Of a stretch of DNA of 64,000 nt, positions 46,593-56,051 are shown piece after piece. The notes under the pieces were generated by a model. It was not told the origin of the DNA. It saw nothing but the letters and a program-made list of their open reading frames with translations, and searched no databases. Each line of letters starts with the position of its first letter. The first letter of the stretch is position 1. A program made the translations under genes and the position numbers. The DNA is from Roseomonas mucosa (lineage in GTDB: Bacteria > Pseudomonadota > Alphaproteobacteria > Acetobacterales > Acetobacteraceae), in NCBI GenBank assembly GCA_945878375.1, contig CAMDWG010000001.1, positions 310,001 through 374,000 of the forward strand, in the 5' to 3' direction.

Positions 46593-48236
46593 ATGGCAGA
46601 CCAAGCCGCCACCCGCACCGACGCCCAGGCCGCCTGGGATGCGGTGCGGCGCCTGGCCGCCGCCCCCGGCGCGACCGCCATCCGCGCGCGGCTGGACGCG
46701 GAGCCGGATCGCTTCGCCCGCCTGTCCCGCCAGGGCGGGGGGCTGCTGCTCGACCTCTCGCGCACCGCGCTCGACCAGCCGGCGCTGGATGCGCTGCTGG
46801 CGTTTGCCCGCGCCCGCGGCGTCGCCGCCTTCCGCGACGCGATGGCGCGTGGGGAGGCGGTGAACGCCACCGAACGCCGCGCGGCGCTGCACCTCGCCCT
46901 TCGCGCCCCGCCTGGCACGTTCCGTACGGGCACGGAGGACGCCTCCGCCGCCGTCCACGCCACGCTCGCCGCCATGGAGCGCTTCACCCGGGCCGTTCAC
47001 GACGGCGAGGTGCGGAGCGCGACCGGGGAGCGGTTCCGGGACGTGGTGAATATCGGCATTGGCGGCTCCGACCTCGGCCCCGCCATGGCGACGCGGGCGT
47101 TGTGGCACCAGGGCAGCCCGATGCGCGCGCATTACCTGGCGAATGTGGACGCCCATGCCTGGGCCGCGCTGAGCGCCACGCTCGATCCCCGGACCACGCT
47201 GGTCCTGATTGCCTCCAAGACTTTCACGACGCAGGAGACGATGGCGAATGCCGCCCTCGCCCGGTCCTGGCTGGCGGCGGCGCTGGGGGATGGGCAGGCG
47301 GGGGCGCATCTGGCGGCGCTGTCCACCAACCTGACCGCCACGGCGGCCTTCGGCATCGCGCCCGATCGGGTCTTCGGCTTCCGGGACTGGGTGGGCGGGC
47401 GGTTCAGCCTGTGGTCCGCCATCGGGCTGTCGGTCGCGCTCGCCTGCGGCTTCGATGTCTTCGCCCGGCTGCTGGAAGGCGCCCGCGCGATGGATGAGCA
47501 TTTCCTCGCGGCGCCCGATGCCGAGAACCTGCCCTTGCTGCTGGCGCTGGCCGAGCTTTGGCATGTGGACGCGCTCGGCTACCCCGCCCGCGCCGTGCTG
47601 CCTTATGACGAGCGGCTCGCCCGGCTGCCCGCGCATCTGCAGCAGCTGGAGATGGAATCGCTCGGCAAGCGCGTGACCGCCGAAGGCGCGCCGGTGCCGA
47701 TGCCGACTGGCCCGGTGGTGTTCGGGGAGCCGGGGACGAATGCGCAGCATTCCTTCATGCAGCTGATCCACCAGGGCCCGACGCCCGTGCCGGTGGATTT
47801 CGTCATCGTCGCCCGCCCCGACCACCCCCATGCCGCCAGCCACCGCATCCTGCTGGCCCATGCCCTGGCCCAGGCGGAAGCGCTGGCGCGCGGCAAGACG
47901 GACGCCGAGGCCCGCGCCGAGATGGAGGCCGCCGGCCTGCCGCCTTCCGAGCGCGACCGCCTGGCCCCCCATCGCGTCTTCCCCGGCGACCGCCCCAGCG
48001 TCTCGATCCTGCTGCCGCAGCTGACGCCGGAGGCGCTGGGCGCACTGGTCGCGCTGTATGAGCACAAGGTGGCGTGCCTCGGCGCGTTGTGGGGGATCAA
48101 CCCCTTCGACCAATGGGGGGTGGAGCTGGGCAAGCAACTGGCCGGCGGCATCCTGCCCGCCCTGGACGGCGCCGCCCCGCTGCGCTGCCCGGCCACCGCC
48201 GCGATGGCCGCCGAGATCAAGGCGCGCTGGCGATGA
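46593..48236 (+). CDS. pgi: Glucose-6-phosphate isomerase
   Basis: 547 residues. Conserved NIGIGGSDLGP, SKTFTTQETM, signature FRDWVGGRFSLWSAIG, GEPGTNAQHSF and INPFDQWGVELGK with catalytic Glu, His and Lys. Interconverts glucose-6-phosphate and fructose-6-phosphate. The stop overlaps the rppH start. Confidence 0.97.
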   Translation: MADQAATRTDAQAAWDAVRRLAAAPGATAIRARLDAEPDRFARLSRQGGGLLLDLSRTALDQPALDALLAFARARGVAAFRDAMARGEAVNATERRAALHLALRAPPGTFRTGTEDASAAVHATLAAMERFTRAVHDGEVRSATGERFRDVVNIGIGGSDLGPAMATRALWHQGSPMRAHYLANVDAHAWAALSATLDPRTTLVLIASKTFTTQETMANAALARSWLAAALGDGQAGAHLAALSTNLTATAAFGIAPDRVFGFRDWVGGRFSLWSAIGLSVALACGFDVFARLLEGARAMDEHFLAAPDAENLPLLLALAELWHVDALGYPARAVLPYDERLARLPAHLQQLEMESLGKRVTAEGAPVPMPTGPVVFGEPGTNAQHSFMQLIHQGPTPVPVDFVIVARPDHPHAASHRILLAHALAQAEALARGKTDAEARAEMEAAGLPPSERDRLAPHRVFPGDRPSVSILLPQLTPEALGALVALYEHKVACLGALWGINPFDQWGVELGKQLAGGILPALDGAAPLRCPATAAMAAEIKARWR

Positions 48237-48724
48237 CCGAAAAACCCTATCGCGCCAATGTCGGCGCGGTGCTGTTCAACGCGGCCGGTCTGGTGCTGGT
48301 CGCGCGGCGCGCGGATATGCCGAACGCCGAAGGCGCGGCGGGCGGCTGGCAATTGCCCCAGGGCGGTGTCGATCCCGGCGAGGATCTGCGCGCCGCGGTC
48401 CTGCGCGAACTGGCCGAGGAGATCGGCACCGACCAGGCCGAGATCATCGAGGAACACCCCGGCTGGCTGACCTATGACTTCCCCCCCGACTTGGCCGCGC
48501 GGGGTTTTCGGATCGCGGCGAAGTACCGGGGCCAGCAGCAGAAATGGTTCGCGCTGCGGTTTCGCGGGACGGATGCCGATATCCGCCTGGACGCCGACGA
48601 CCACCCCGAATTCGACGCCTGGCGCTGGGCCCGGATCGAGGAGCTGCCGGCGCTGGCGGTGAGCTTCAAGCGGGAAATCTACGCGGAGCTGGTCCACGCC
48701 TTCGGGCATCTGGCGGGGCGATAG
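48233..48724 (+). CDS. rppH: RNA pyrophosphohydrolase (Nudix)
   Basis: 163 residues. The N-terminus YRANVGAVLFN is typical. A complete Nudix box runs from GGVDPGED to RELAEEIG at about 40-61, and a KYRGQQQKWFALRF segment follows, characteristic of RppH. It removes pyrophosphate from mRNA 5' ends to start decay. It overlaps pgi by four bases. Confidence 0.94.
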   Translation: MTEKPYRANVGAVLFNAAGLVLVARRADMPNAEGAAGGWQLPQGGVDPGEDLRAAVLRELAEEIGTDQAEIIEEHPGWLTYDFPPDLAARGFRIAAKYRGQQQKWFALRFRGTDADIRLDADDHPEFDAWRWARIEELPALAVSFKREIYAELVHAFGHLAGR

Positions 48725-48785
48725 GGGGGCGGGGCGACGCCCTGGGCAGGCCTGTTCAACGGGTTGCGCGTCCCTCTGATCCCGA

Positions 48786-48813
48786 CCCTCTCCCCCATAA
48801 GAGGGGGAGAGGG
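48786..48813. terminator. Inverted repeat between rppH and trxA
   Basis: CCCTCTCCCCC, ATAAGA, GGGGGAGAGGG. An 11-bp stem between convergent genes, related to the dispersed CCCTCTCCC palindromes elsewhere in the window. Likely works as a transcription end for either side. Confidence 0.55.
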
Positions 48814-48827
48814 GGTAGCCCAGCGGC

Positions 48828-49157
48828 TCAGCCGAGCTTGGAGGCGATCCAGTCCTTCATCGCCTGGCGCGGCAGCGCGCCGACCTTGGTGTCCACCGGC
48901 TTGCCGTCCTTGAACAGGATCATCGTCGGGATGCCACGCACCGCGTAATCGTTCGGCGTCATCGGGTTGTCGTCGATGTTCACCTTCGCGACCGTCAGCT
49001 TGCCGGCATAATCCTTCGCGATCTCATCCAGGATCGGGCCGACCATCCGGCAGGGGCCGCACCATTCGGCCCAGAAATCCACCAGCACCGGCCCGGGCGC
49101 GTCCAGCACATCCTGCCGGAAGCTGTCATCCGTCACCGCCTTGGTCAGTTCGCTCAT
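48828..49157 (-). CDS. trxA: Thioredoxin
   Basis: 109 residues, canonical thioredoxin. Active-site WAEWCGPCRM (about 29-38) and cis-Pro in RGIPTMILFKDG. General cytoplasmic disulfide reductase. It lies downstream of addA on the same strand, the common alphaproteobacterial order addB-addA-trxA. Confidence 0.97.
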   Translation of the reverse strand: MSELTKAVTDDSFRQDVLDAPGPVLVDFWAEWCGPCRMVGPILDEIAKDYAGKLTVAKVNIDDNPMTPNDYAVRGIPTMILFKDGKPVDTKVGALPRQAMKDWIASKLG

Positions 49158-49281
49158 CCTTGCCTCTCCTTCGCCGGGGGAAGGCCCTGGCCTTGGCCCG
49201 CAACATCGTGTCGGGGCGCCGCCCGGTCAAGCAAGCGGGGCTTTGTGTGCCCTCAGGCGCCGGTCGCCCGTTCTGCCCCCC

Positions 49282-52200
49282 TCAGCCCGGGGGCGCGTGC
49301 TGGTCCAGCAGCGAATCCGGCAGGTGCATCACCCGCGCTTCATAGGTCCAGACCAGCGCGCAGCCCACCGCCCGCCCGGGGAAGGCCAGACGCAGCACCG
49401 CCCGATAGGCCGCCATCTGCCGCAGATACAGCGCCGAGACCTCCTCCACCCCCGCCGGCGGGGGGCGGTTGGTCTTGTAGTCCAGCACCAACACCCGCTC
49501 CGCCGTCACCAGCAGCCGGTCCACCTGGCCGCTCACGAGCCTGTCCCCCAGGCGCCCGGCAATCGGCGCTTCCGCCAGGCTGCCGGGGCCGAAGGCGGCG
49601 ACCAGGGTCGGATCGGCGAACAGCGCCAGCACCTCCGCCAGCGTCTCCGCCTGCTCTGGCGCCGACAGGCCATGGCCGGGGCGCGCCAGGAAGGCCCGCG
49701 CCGCCGCCTCCCGCTCCGCCGCCGGGCGGTCGGGCAGATGCTGCAACAGGGCGTGCAGGATCCGCCCGCGCCGGAAGCGCCGGCCGCCGGGGTCTGCCTT
49801 GCCATGGGGGGCCGCCGCCGGTGTCTCGTTCTCCGCCGGGATGGCGGAGGGGGCGAGGACCTCCGGCGCAGCCTCCGCCACCGCCGGCCGGCGCGCCCAT
49901 TCGGGCAGGTCAGCGGCCGTGGGCGCGGGCGCGTCGCGGCCGTCATCGCGAATCTCGGCGGCCTGCGGGCAGTCCAGTCGCAGCAGCGTCGGCGCGGCGA
50001 AGCGGCATTCGGGGGGCGCACCGAAGCTTTCGGGCGCCAGCGGCAGCGGCGCCGCCTTGGCGCGGGCGAAGCCCTGCGCGACCAGGTCGTACCAGCAGCC
50101 TTCCGGCCAATCGCGCGTCTTCGGGCGCTTCTTCTGCCAGCCGCAGACCAGCAGCCGGTCCTCCGCCCGGGTCAGGGCGACGTAGAGAAGCCGGTGCTCC
50201 TCCTCCGCCCGCGCGCGTTTCTCGGCCTCCAGCACCTCGGTGAAGGCGGGGGCGTGAGCATCCTGGCGCGGAGCCCAGAGGGGGATGGGGTGCTGGCCGT
50301 CGGGCTCCGCCGCCCAGCGCACGCCCTGCTTGCCGCGCCCCGCGCCGACCGTGTCGGGCAGGATGACGATGGGGGATTGCAGGCCCTTGGCGTTGTGCAC
50401 CGTCATCACGCGCACCGCGTCGCTGCCGCTTTCCTGTTCGCGCTTGATCTCCGCACCCCCGCGCCGGATCCATTGCACGAAGCCCTGCAGGCTGGGCGGG
50501 TGGCGCCGTTCGTGATCCAGCGCGGCGTTCAGCATCTCATCCAGCGGATCGGCGGCGTCGGGGCCGAGCCGCGCCAGCAGCCTCTCTCGCCCCCGATGCT
50601 CGCCCAGGATTTCGGCCAGCAGTGCATGGGGCGTGACGAGGTCGGCGCGGTTCATCAGCCGCGCGAGCAGGTCCGCCGCGCGGCCTTCCGGCGTCTCCGC
50701 CCCGCGCATCTCCGTAAGCCGCGACCAGAGGCTGCCGGGGCGGCCATGGGCCAGGGCGAACAACTGCGCCTCATCCAGCCCGATCAGGGGGGATTTCAGG
50801 ACGGCGGCCAGTTGCAGGTCGTCCTCCGGCAGCAGCAGCACATCGCACAGCGCCAGCACATCCTGCACCGCGATCTGGTCGGCCAGCCGCAGCCGGTCCG
50901 CGCCGCCCACCGGCACGCCATGTTCCTTCAGCGCACGCAGCAGCCGCTGCACGAAGCCGCCGGTGCGGCGGCGCACCAGGATCAGGATATCGCCGGGGCG
51001 GATCGCGCGACCGCGGGATTCCAGCCTCTCGCCGCTGTCGATCCAATGGCGGATGCGCGCGGCCAGCGCCTCGGCCAGCATCGCCTCGGCGCCGGCGGCG
51101 CGGCCGGGCTGTTCGGGCACGTCCCAGGGCGGGGGGGGCGCGGTGTCCTCGGCCTCCACCATCGGCCAGAGCTCGACAATGCCGGCCTGGCCGACGCGAT
51201 CGGGGCGATGTTCCAGCACCGCGCCTAGCTCCACCACCCCCGCGCGCGCCGCGCCTTCCGCGAATACGGCATCCACCAGTTGCAGGACCGGCGCGGTGGA
51301 GCGGAAGGAGACCTTGAGCTGCACGTCCCGCAGCTGCGCGTCGATGGCGTCGCAGCGTTCCGCGAAATGCCGCTTCCAGCGCCCGAAGCCCGACGCATCC
51401 GCGCCCTGGAAGCCGTAGATGGATTGCTTGACGTCGCCGACCGCGAAGATGGTGCGCGGTGCCTCCCCTGGCGCGTCCCCTGGCCGCTCCACCGCCGCCC
51501 CGCGCGCGGCGCGCTCCACGCCCTGACCGGCGAAGAATTCCTCGGTCAGCGCGGCGGCGATGCCCCATTGGGCGGGGTTGCTGTCCTGCGCCTCATCCAG
51601 CAGCAGGTGGTCCAGCCCGCCATCGAGCTTATACAGCACCCAGGCGCTGCCCGGATCCTGCAGCACGCGCTGCGCCGCCAGGATCAGGTCGTCGTAATCC
51701 ATCAGCCCGCGCGCGCGCTTGCGTTCCGCAAAGCCATCCAGCACCGGCTTGCCGAGTGCCAGCAGCGCGCGCGTCGCCGCCAGCAGCCGCGCGGCGCGGC
51801 GGCTGGCTTCCACCGCAGCGACGCGCTCGCCTTCCGCCTGCAGCGTGGCAATGCATTCGGCCTGCCGCGCGCCGACATCCTTCGTCGCCAGGCGGGCGCG
51901 CACCGTGCCCTTCTCGGTCAGGAAGACCTCGGCCCAGCCCTTCCACTCCGCGGCGCGCTGCGTGGCATCCAGCGCGAGCCAGTCCAGCAAACGTGTCCCA
52001 CGCGCCTGGTCGTTGGCGTTGCGGCTGGCCTGCAACAGCCGCGCGGCCGCGACGAGCCCTTCCTCCACCGCGCCGACCGCGCCTTCGAGCAGCGCCGCAT
52101 CCTGCACCGCATTGCCGAGCCCGAGATGCCGCGCCACCGCGCCGTAGAGTTGCTCAAGCGACCCCGCCCCGCGCAGCGCCGCCGCCAGAATTTCGCGGTC

Positions 52201-52800
52201 GCGCGTCAGCGTCGAGACCAGCTCCCCGAAGGCGGAGGGCGGCACGAGGCTGGCCAGCGCCTCCAGCGCCTCACGCGGGGTGCGCGGGCCGGCCAGCACG
52301 GCTTCCTGTGCGTCGGCCAGAAGGGCAGCGGCCTCGGCATCCTCCACCACGCCGAATTGCGGCGACAGGCCCGCTTCCAGCGGGAAGGCGCGCAGCAACG
52401 ACTGGCAGAAGGCGTGGATGGTGCTGATCCGCATGCCGCCCGGCAGTTCCAGCACGCGGCAGAACAACCGTCGCGCGGCATCGAGGTCGTCCCGCGTCGG
52501 CGCGCGGCCAAGCAGCTTCGACAGGCGATCGGCGAGATCGGCTTCCGGCGCCACCGCCCAGCGCCCCAGCTCGCCCGCCAGCCGCGTCGCCATCTCCGCC
52601 GCCGCCGCCTTGGTGAAGGTCAGGCAGAGGATCGCATTCGGCCGCGTCCCTGGCGCCAGCAACAGCCGCAGCACGCGATCCGTCAGCACCTTGGTCTTGC
52701 CCGAACCGGCAGACGCCGTGACCCAGGCCGAGGCCGCGGGATCGGAACCGCGCCCCTGTTCGAACTGCGCCTCGTCGCGCGGAGAGAGCGGGAGGTTCAT
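49282..52800 (-). CDS. addA: Double-strand break repair helicase-nuclease AddA
   Basis: 1172 residues. UvrD-like helicase with Walker A TASAGSGKTKVL near residue 30, the DEAQD box at about 400, and later helicase motifs including VMTVHNAKGLQSPIV. The C-terminal RecB-type nuclease carries VLVLDYKTNRPPP near 1118. With AddB it resects double-strand ends for recombination, replacing RecBCD. It overlaps addB by four bases. Confidence 0.96.
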   Translation of the reverse strand: MNLPLSPRDEAQFEQGRGSDPAASAWVTASAGSGKTKVLTDRVLRLLLAPGTRPNAILCLTFTKAAAAEMATRLAGELGRWAVAPEADLADRLSKLLGRAPTRDDLDAARRLFCRVLELPGGMRISTIHAFCQSLLRAFPLEAGLSPQFGVVEDAEAAALLADAQEAVLAGPRTPREALEALASLVPPSAFGELVSTLTRDREILAAALRGAGSLEQLYGAVARHLGLGNAVQDAALLEGAVGAVEEGLVAAARLLQASRNANDQARGTRLLDWLALDATQRAAEWKGWAEVFLTEKGTVRARLATKDVGARQAECIATLQAEGERVAAVEASRRAARLLAATRALLALGKPVLDGFAERKRARGLMDYDDLILAAQRVLQDPGSAWVLYKLDGGLDHLLLDEAQDSNPAQWGIAAALTEEFFAGQGVERAARGAAVERPGDAPGEAPRTIFAVGDVKQSIYGFQGADASGFGRWKRHFAERCDAIDAQLRDVQLKVSFRSTAPVLQLVDAVFAEGAARAGVVELGAVLEHRPDRVGQAGIVELWPMVEAEDTAPPPPWDVPEQPGRAAGAEAMLAEALAARIRHWIDSGERLESRGRAIRPGDILILVRRRTGGFVQRLLRALKEHGVPVGGADRLRLADQIAVQDVLALCDVLLLPEDDLQLAAVLKSPLIGLDEAQLFALAHGRPGSLWSRLTEMRGAETPEGRAADLLARLMNRADLVTPHALLAEILGEHRGRERLLARLGPDAADPLDEMLNAALDHERRHPPSLQGFVQWIRRGGAEIKREQESGSDAVRVMTVHNAKGLQSPIVILPDTVGAGRGKQGVRWAAEPDGQHPIPLWAPRQDAHAPAFTEVLEAEKRARAEEEHRLLYVALTRAEDRLLVCGWQKKRPKTRDWPEGCWYDLVAQGFARAKAAPLPLAPESFGAPPECRFAAPTLLRLDCPQAAEIRDDGRDAPAPTAADLPEWARRPAVAEAAPEVLAPSAIPAENETPAAAPHGKADPGGRRFRRGRILHALLQHLPDRPAAEREAAARAFLARPGHGLSAPEQAETLAEVLALFADPTLVAAFGPGSLAEAPIAGRLGDRLVSGQVDRLLVTAERVLVLDYKTNRPPPAGVEEVSALYLRQMAAYRAVLRLAFPGRAVGCALVWTYEARVMHLPDSLLDQHAPPG

Positions 52801-55800
52801 TCCGCGTCATCCTCCGCATCCGCCCATTCCGCGATGCGCGAGAGATGGTCGTAATCGCGGCCCTTGGGCGCGCGCGCTGGATGCGGCCGCGCGATGAAGG
52901 GCGCATCGCCCAGCAGGAAGCGATCCACCAGCAGGCAGAGCCGGTCGAGCGACACGGAAGCGAGTTCGCCGATCTCCGCCGCCTCGTCCAGCATGTGGCG
53001 CACCTCGCCAGGGTCCTGGCCGCCGGTCAGCTTCCAATAGGTCAGCGCGCGCACCTGCATGACATCCGCCAGCTTGTCGAAGGCGCCTTGCAGCGCCAGC
53101 GCGGCTTCCAGCGGCAATTGCGGCGCGCTGCCATTCTCCAGGTCATCCCGCTTCGGCGGATCGCCGGTCTTGTAGTCGAGGATGGCGATGGACCCGTCGC
53201 CCAGCCGGTCCAGCCGGTCCGCGCGCGCCTTCAGCACCACATCGCCGCCCGGACGCCGCAGCGTGAAGCGCGCGTCGCATTCCGTGTGGCTCGCGGCGAT
53301 GCCGCCATCCTTGCGGAGGCTCTCCTCCAGCTCCACCACGAAGCCGCCGATGCGCGCAAGGCGCGGCCGCCAGAAGGCCGCGAGGCCAGGGCGAGGGCCC
53401 TGCGCGGCGAGTGCGGCCGCCGCCGCCTCGTCCCAAATCTCCCGCGCCTCCGCCGTCTCCGGCCAGCCGCCCGGCGCGGCAGAAATGCGGCTGACGAAGC
53501 GCGCCAGCGCGACATGCACGATCTGTCCGTAGTCGATGGCGCCGACATCCGCATCGAGCGCATCGAGCGGACGTAGCCGCAGCACGCGCTTCGCGTAGAA
53601 GCCGTAAGGGTCGGCGAGAAGTTCCGAGACCTCGGTCACGCTGATCTCACGCGGGCGCAGCGCCGCGGCCGGCGCGGGCGCGGGGCGGCCGATGGGGCGC
53701 GGTTCATCCGGGCGGTCGAGTGCCGCCGCCCAGCGCGGCGCGGCGCTGCGCGCCAATTCCAACTGCTGCCCGCCCAGGAAGGTCTCAAGCCGCGTCAGCC
53801 AGCGCGCCTGCACCGTCGGCGCGCCGCCGCGCCGCGCGGCGCGCGACAGCACCGCTTCCGGCGCCGCGCAGGCCGACAGAAGAAAATCCGTGCAGACGCG
53901 GCCGATGCGGGCCTCGGGTTCCGGCAGGCCGAAGGCCGCGCGCATCGGGCGGCTCATCCAGGGCCCCGGATCGGTCGCGAGCGGCCACACCGTCTCATCC
54001 AGCGCGCCGAGCACGATGCGGTCGAAGGACAGCAGCCGCGCTTCCAGCAGGCCGAGGATCTCGACACGCGGATGCGCCGCGATGTCACGCCCGCGCCCCG
54101 TGCGCCGCGTGCGCGCGGCAGGCCCGTCCAGCACCGCGTCGAACAGGGCGGGCCAGGCGCGCGGATCGACCGGCGGCAGCGCCTCCATCGCCGGGGCGAG
54201 GTCGGCCAGGTGGCTCGCCAGCACCTCCCCTTCCTCACCGGCATAGAGGCGGAGGCCGCCGGGCGCATCGGGCAGCGTCGCCAGAGCCTCGGCGGCGGCG
54301 AGATGGGCCGCGAGCAGCTTCGCCGGCGGCATCGCGGCACCATCGCCGGCCCCGAATGCGCCGAGCGCCATCTCCAGCGCGTCGAGCGCGGCGCCGAGGC
54401 GCGCGAGGCGGTCGGGATCTTCCGCCAGCGCCGCGCGCGTGGCGGCGCGCAGCCCATCCAGCCCGCCCTGCGGCCGCGGCCCGCGCAGCACGCGCCGTTC
54501 CAGCAGCCGCACCGCCGCCAGCCACGCCGCACGATCCATCCCGGCGGCGCAGAGCGGATGCTTCAGCGTCGCCAGCAGCGGCACGGGCGCCATCTCCTCC
54601 GCCACCATCCGCGCCAGCAGGCGCAGGAAGGCGCCTGCGGGCGTGGTGCCAAGCGGCTCGCCGGCGCTGTCATCGGCGACGATGCCGTGGCGGATCAGCT
54701 CCGCCGCCACGCGGCGCGCGAGGTCGCGATCCGGCGTGACCAGCGCGGCGCGCGCGCCCGGCACTTCCAGCGCCTCACGCAAGGTCAGCGCGATCGCGGC
54801 GGCTTCAGACTGCACGTCGGGCGCCTGCAGCAGCGACAGGCCTTCAAGGCCGGGGCTCCAGATCGCGGGCCGGTGCAGGGTCCAGGCCTCCAGGCCATCG
54901 GGCGGGCGCAGCGCCATCTCGAACAGCGCGGTGCGGGCTTCGGGCACCGGGCGGGGGATCGGGATGTCGCAGCCGGGCCAGCGGCGGATGCGTTCGCTAT
55001 CCGCGCCCATCGCCTTCAGCAGACGCGCCTGGGAGGAGAAGGGATGCGTCGGCGTATTCTCCACCGCCGTCCAGACACGGCCGAGCGCCTTGCGGTCCAG
55101 CCCATGCAGCACCACCGCGCCGCGCGGCAGGCCGGCCACGACACGCAGCAATTCCGCCGCAGCCGGGATGGTGCCGCCGACGCCGATGCCGGCGGCAATC
55201 ACCGGATCCTCCGGCGGCCGCGCCCGCCATTCGGCGGTCTGCGCGTGCAGCGCCAGCACGCGGCGCAGCCCGATGTCGAGCAAGCCCTGTTCGGCCAGCC
55301 ACCCCGCCCATTGGCTGGCGATGCCGCGCAGGAAGGTGGTGGTGATCTGCCAATGCGTCGCCTGTTCCTGCGGCACGAGATTCTCAAGCCGCGTGAGCCA
55401 GGCCTCGGTGAAGAGCTGCGGATCGGCCGCATGCAGCAGGGCCGGGTCTTTTTCCTCCAGCGCCACCTCATCGAACAGGCGGCCGAGTTCGCCGGCGAGC
55501 TGCCACGCCTGTTCGGGCGTGGTCGGGCCGCCATGCCGCGCAGGCAGGCGCATGACATAGCCGCTCAGCACCGCCTGGCGCGTCAGCGGCGCGACGGCGG
55601 GCGGCAGGTCCAGCAGCGCGGGCAGCGCGAGTTCATCGGCGTCTTCCGTCGAAAGCCCGGCCAGCGCCCGCATGCGCGGCAGCAGCAGCGCGCGGTCCCG
55701 CGCCGCGACGCGGAGGAAGGCGTCGCGCAAGGCGCGGGCGGAACGGCGCGTGGGCAGCAGGATGGTGGCGCGCGCCAGCGCATCCGGCGAGGCGCAGTCC

Positions 55801-55871
55801 AGGTCGCGCAACACGCCGGCGGCGAGGCAATCGAGGAAGGGCAGATGCGCCGGGATGTCGAGGATGTTCAC
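52797..55871 (-). CDS. addB: Double-strand break repair protein AddB
   Basis: 1024 residues. Divergent helicase-like N-terminal half (ATILLPTRRSARALRDAF and later domains). The C-terminal PD-(D/E)XK nuclease has VLKARADRLDRL and IAILDYKTGDPPK near 900-930, matching the alphaproteobacterial AddB type. It works with AddA and overlaps its start (ATGA). A repeat element separates it from the murU-like gene upstream. Confidence 0.95.
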   Translation of the reverse strand: MNILDIPAHLPFLDCLAAGVLRDLDCASPDALARATILLPTRRSARALRDAFLRVAARDRALLLPRMRALAGLSTEDADELALPALLDLPPAVAPLTRQAVLSGYVMRLPARHGGPTTPEQAWQLAGELGRLFDEVALEEKDPALLHAADPQLFTEAWLTRLENLVPQEQATHWQITTTFLRGIASQWAGWLAEQGLLDIGLRRVLALHAQTAEWRARPPEDPVIAAGIGVGGTIPAAAELLRVVAGLPRGAVVLHGLDRKALGRVWTAVENTPTHPFSSQARLLKAMGADSERIRRWPGCDIPIPRPVPEARTALFEMALRPPDGLEAWTLHRPAIWSPGLEGLSLLQAPDVQSEAAAIALTLREALEVPGARAALVTPDRDLARRVAAELIRHGIVADDSAGEPLGTTPAGAFLRLLARMVAEEMAPVPLLATLKHPLCAAGMDRAAWLAAVRLLERRVLRGPRPQGGLDGLRAATRAALAEDPDRLARLGAALDALEMALGAFGAGDGAAMPPAKLLAAHLAAAEALATLPDAPGGLRLYAGEEGEVLASHLADLAPAMEALPPVDPRAWPALFDAVLDGPAARTRRTGRGRDIAAHPRVEILGLLEARLLSFDRIVLGALDETVWPLATDPGPWMSRPMRAAFGLPEPEARIGRVCTDFLLSACAAPEAVLSRAARRGGAPTVQARWLTRLETFLGGQQLELARSAAPRWAAALDRPDEPRPIGRPAPAPAAALRPREISVTEVSELLADPYGFYAKRVLRLRPLDALDADVGAIDYGQIVHVALARFVSRISAAPGGWPETAEAREIWDEAAAAALAAQGPRPGLAAFWRPRLARIGGFVVELEESLRKDGGIAASHTECDARFTLRRPGGDVVLKARADRLDRLGDGSIAILDYKTGDPPKRDDLENGSAPQLPLEAALALQGAFDKLADVMQVRALTYWKLTGGQDPGEVRHMLDEAAEIGELASVSLDRLCLLVDRFLLGDAPFIARPHPARAPKGRDYDHLSRIAEWADAEDDAE

Positions 55872-55893
55872 GGCGTAAGTGCCTGTCGCCGAC

Positions 55894-56022
55894 GGTCGGT
55901 CGCGCCCCCTCCCCAGCCCTCCCCCGCTACGCGGGAGAGGGAGGAAAGGCGCGCCCTGACCCCCTCCCCCGCGTCGCGGGGGAGGGTGCCCGCGCAGCGG
56001 GCGGGAGGGGGCGCGACCGACC
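55894..56022. repeat. Dispersed repeat with perfect 20-bp terminal inverted repeats
   Basis: The left arm (55894-55913, starting GGTCGGTCGCGCCCCC) and right arm (56003-56022, ending GGGGGCGCGACCGACC) are exact inverted copies of 20 bases. Inside are CCCCCGC...GCGGG palindromes. It shares its organisation with the element at 29438-29561. The length is 129 bases, with no coding capacity. It fills the gap between addB and the nucleotidyltransferase gene. Confidence 0.85.
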
Positions 56023-56051
56023 CTCGGCGCTGCAACCTCATGACATCCCGC

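Noticed and set aside
48074-48232. Upstream extension of rppH
   Set aside because: It would overlap the pgi reading frame. The Nudix N-terminus fits the ATG at 48233 with ATGA coupling.
49141-51228. Long open frame opposite addA
   Set aside because: Shadow of addA; composition dominated by Arg, Gln and His with no motif.
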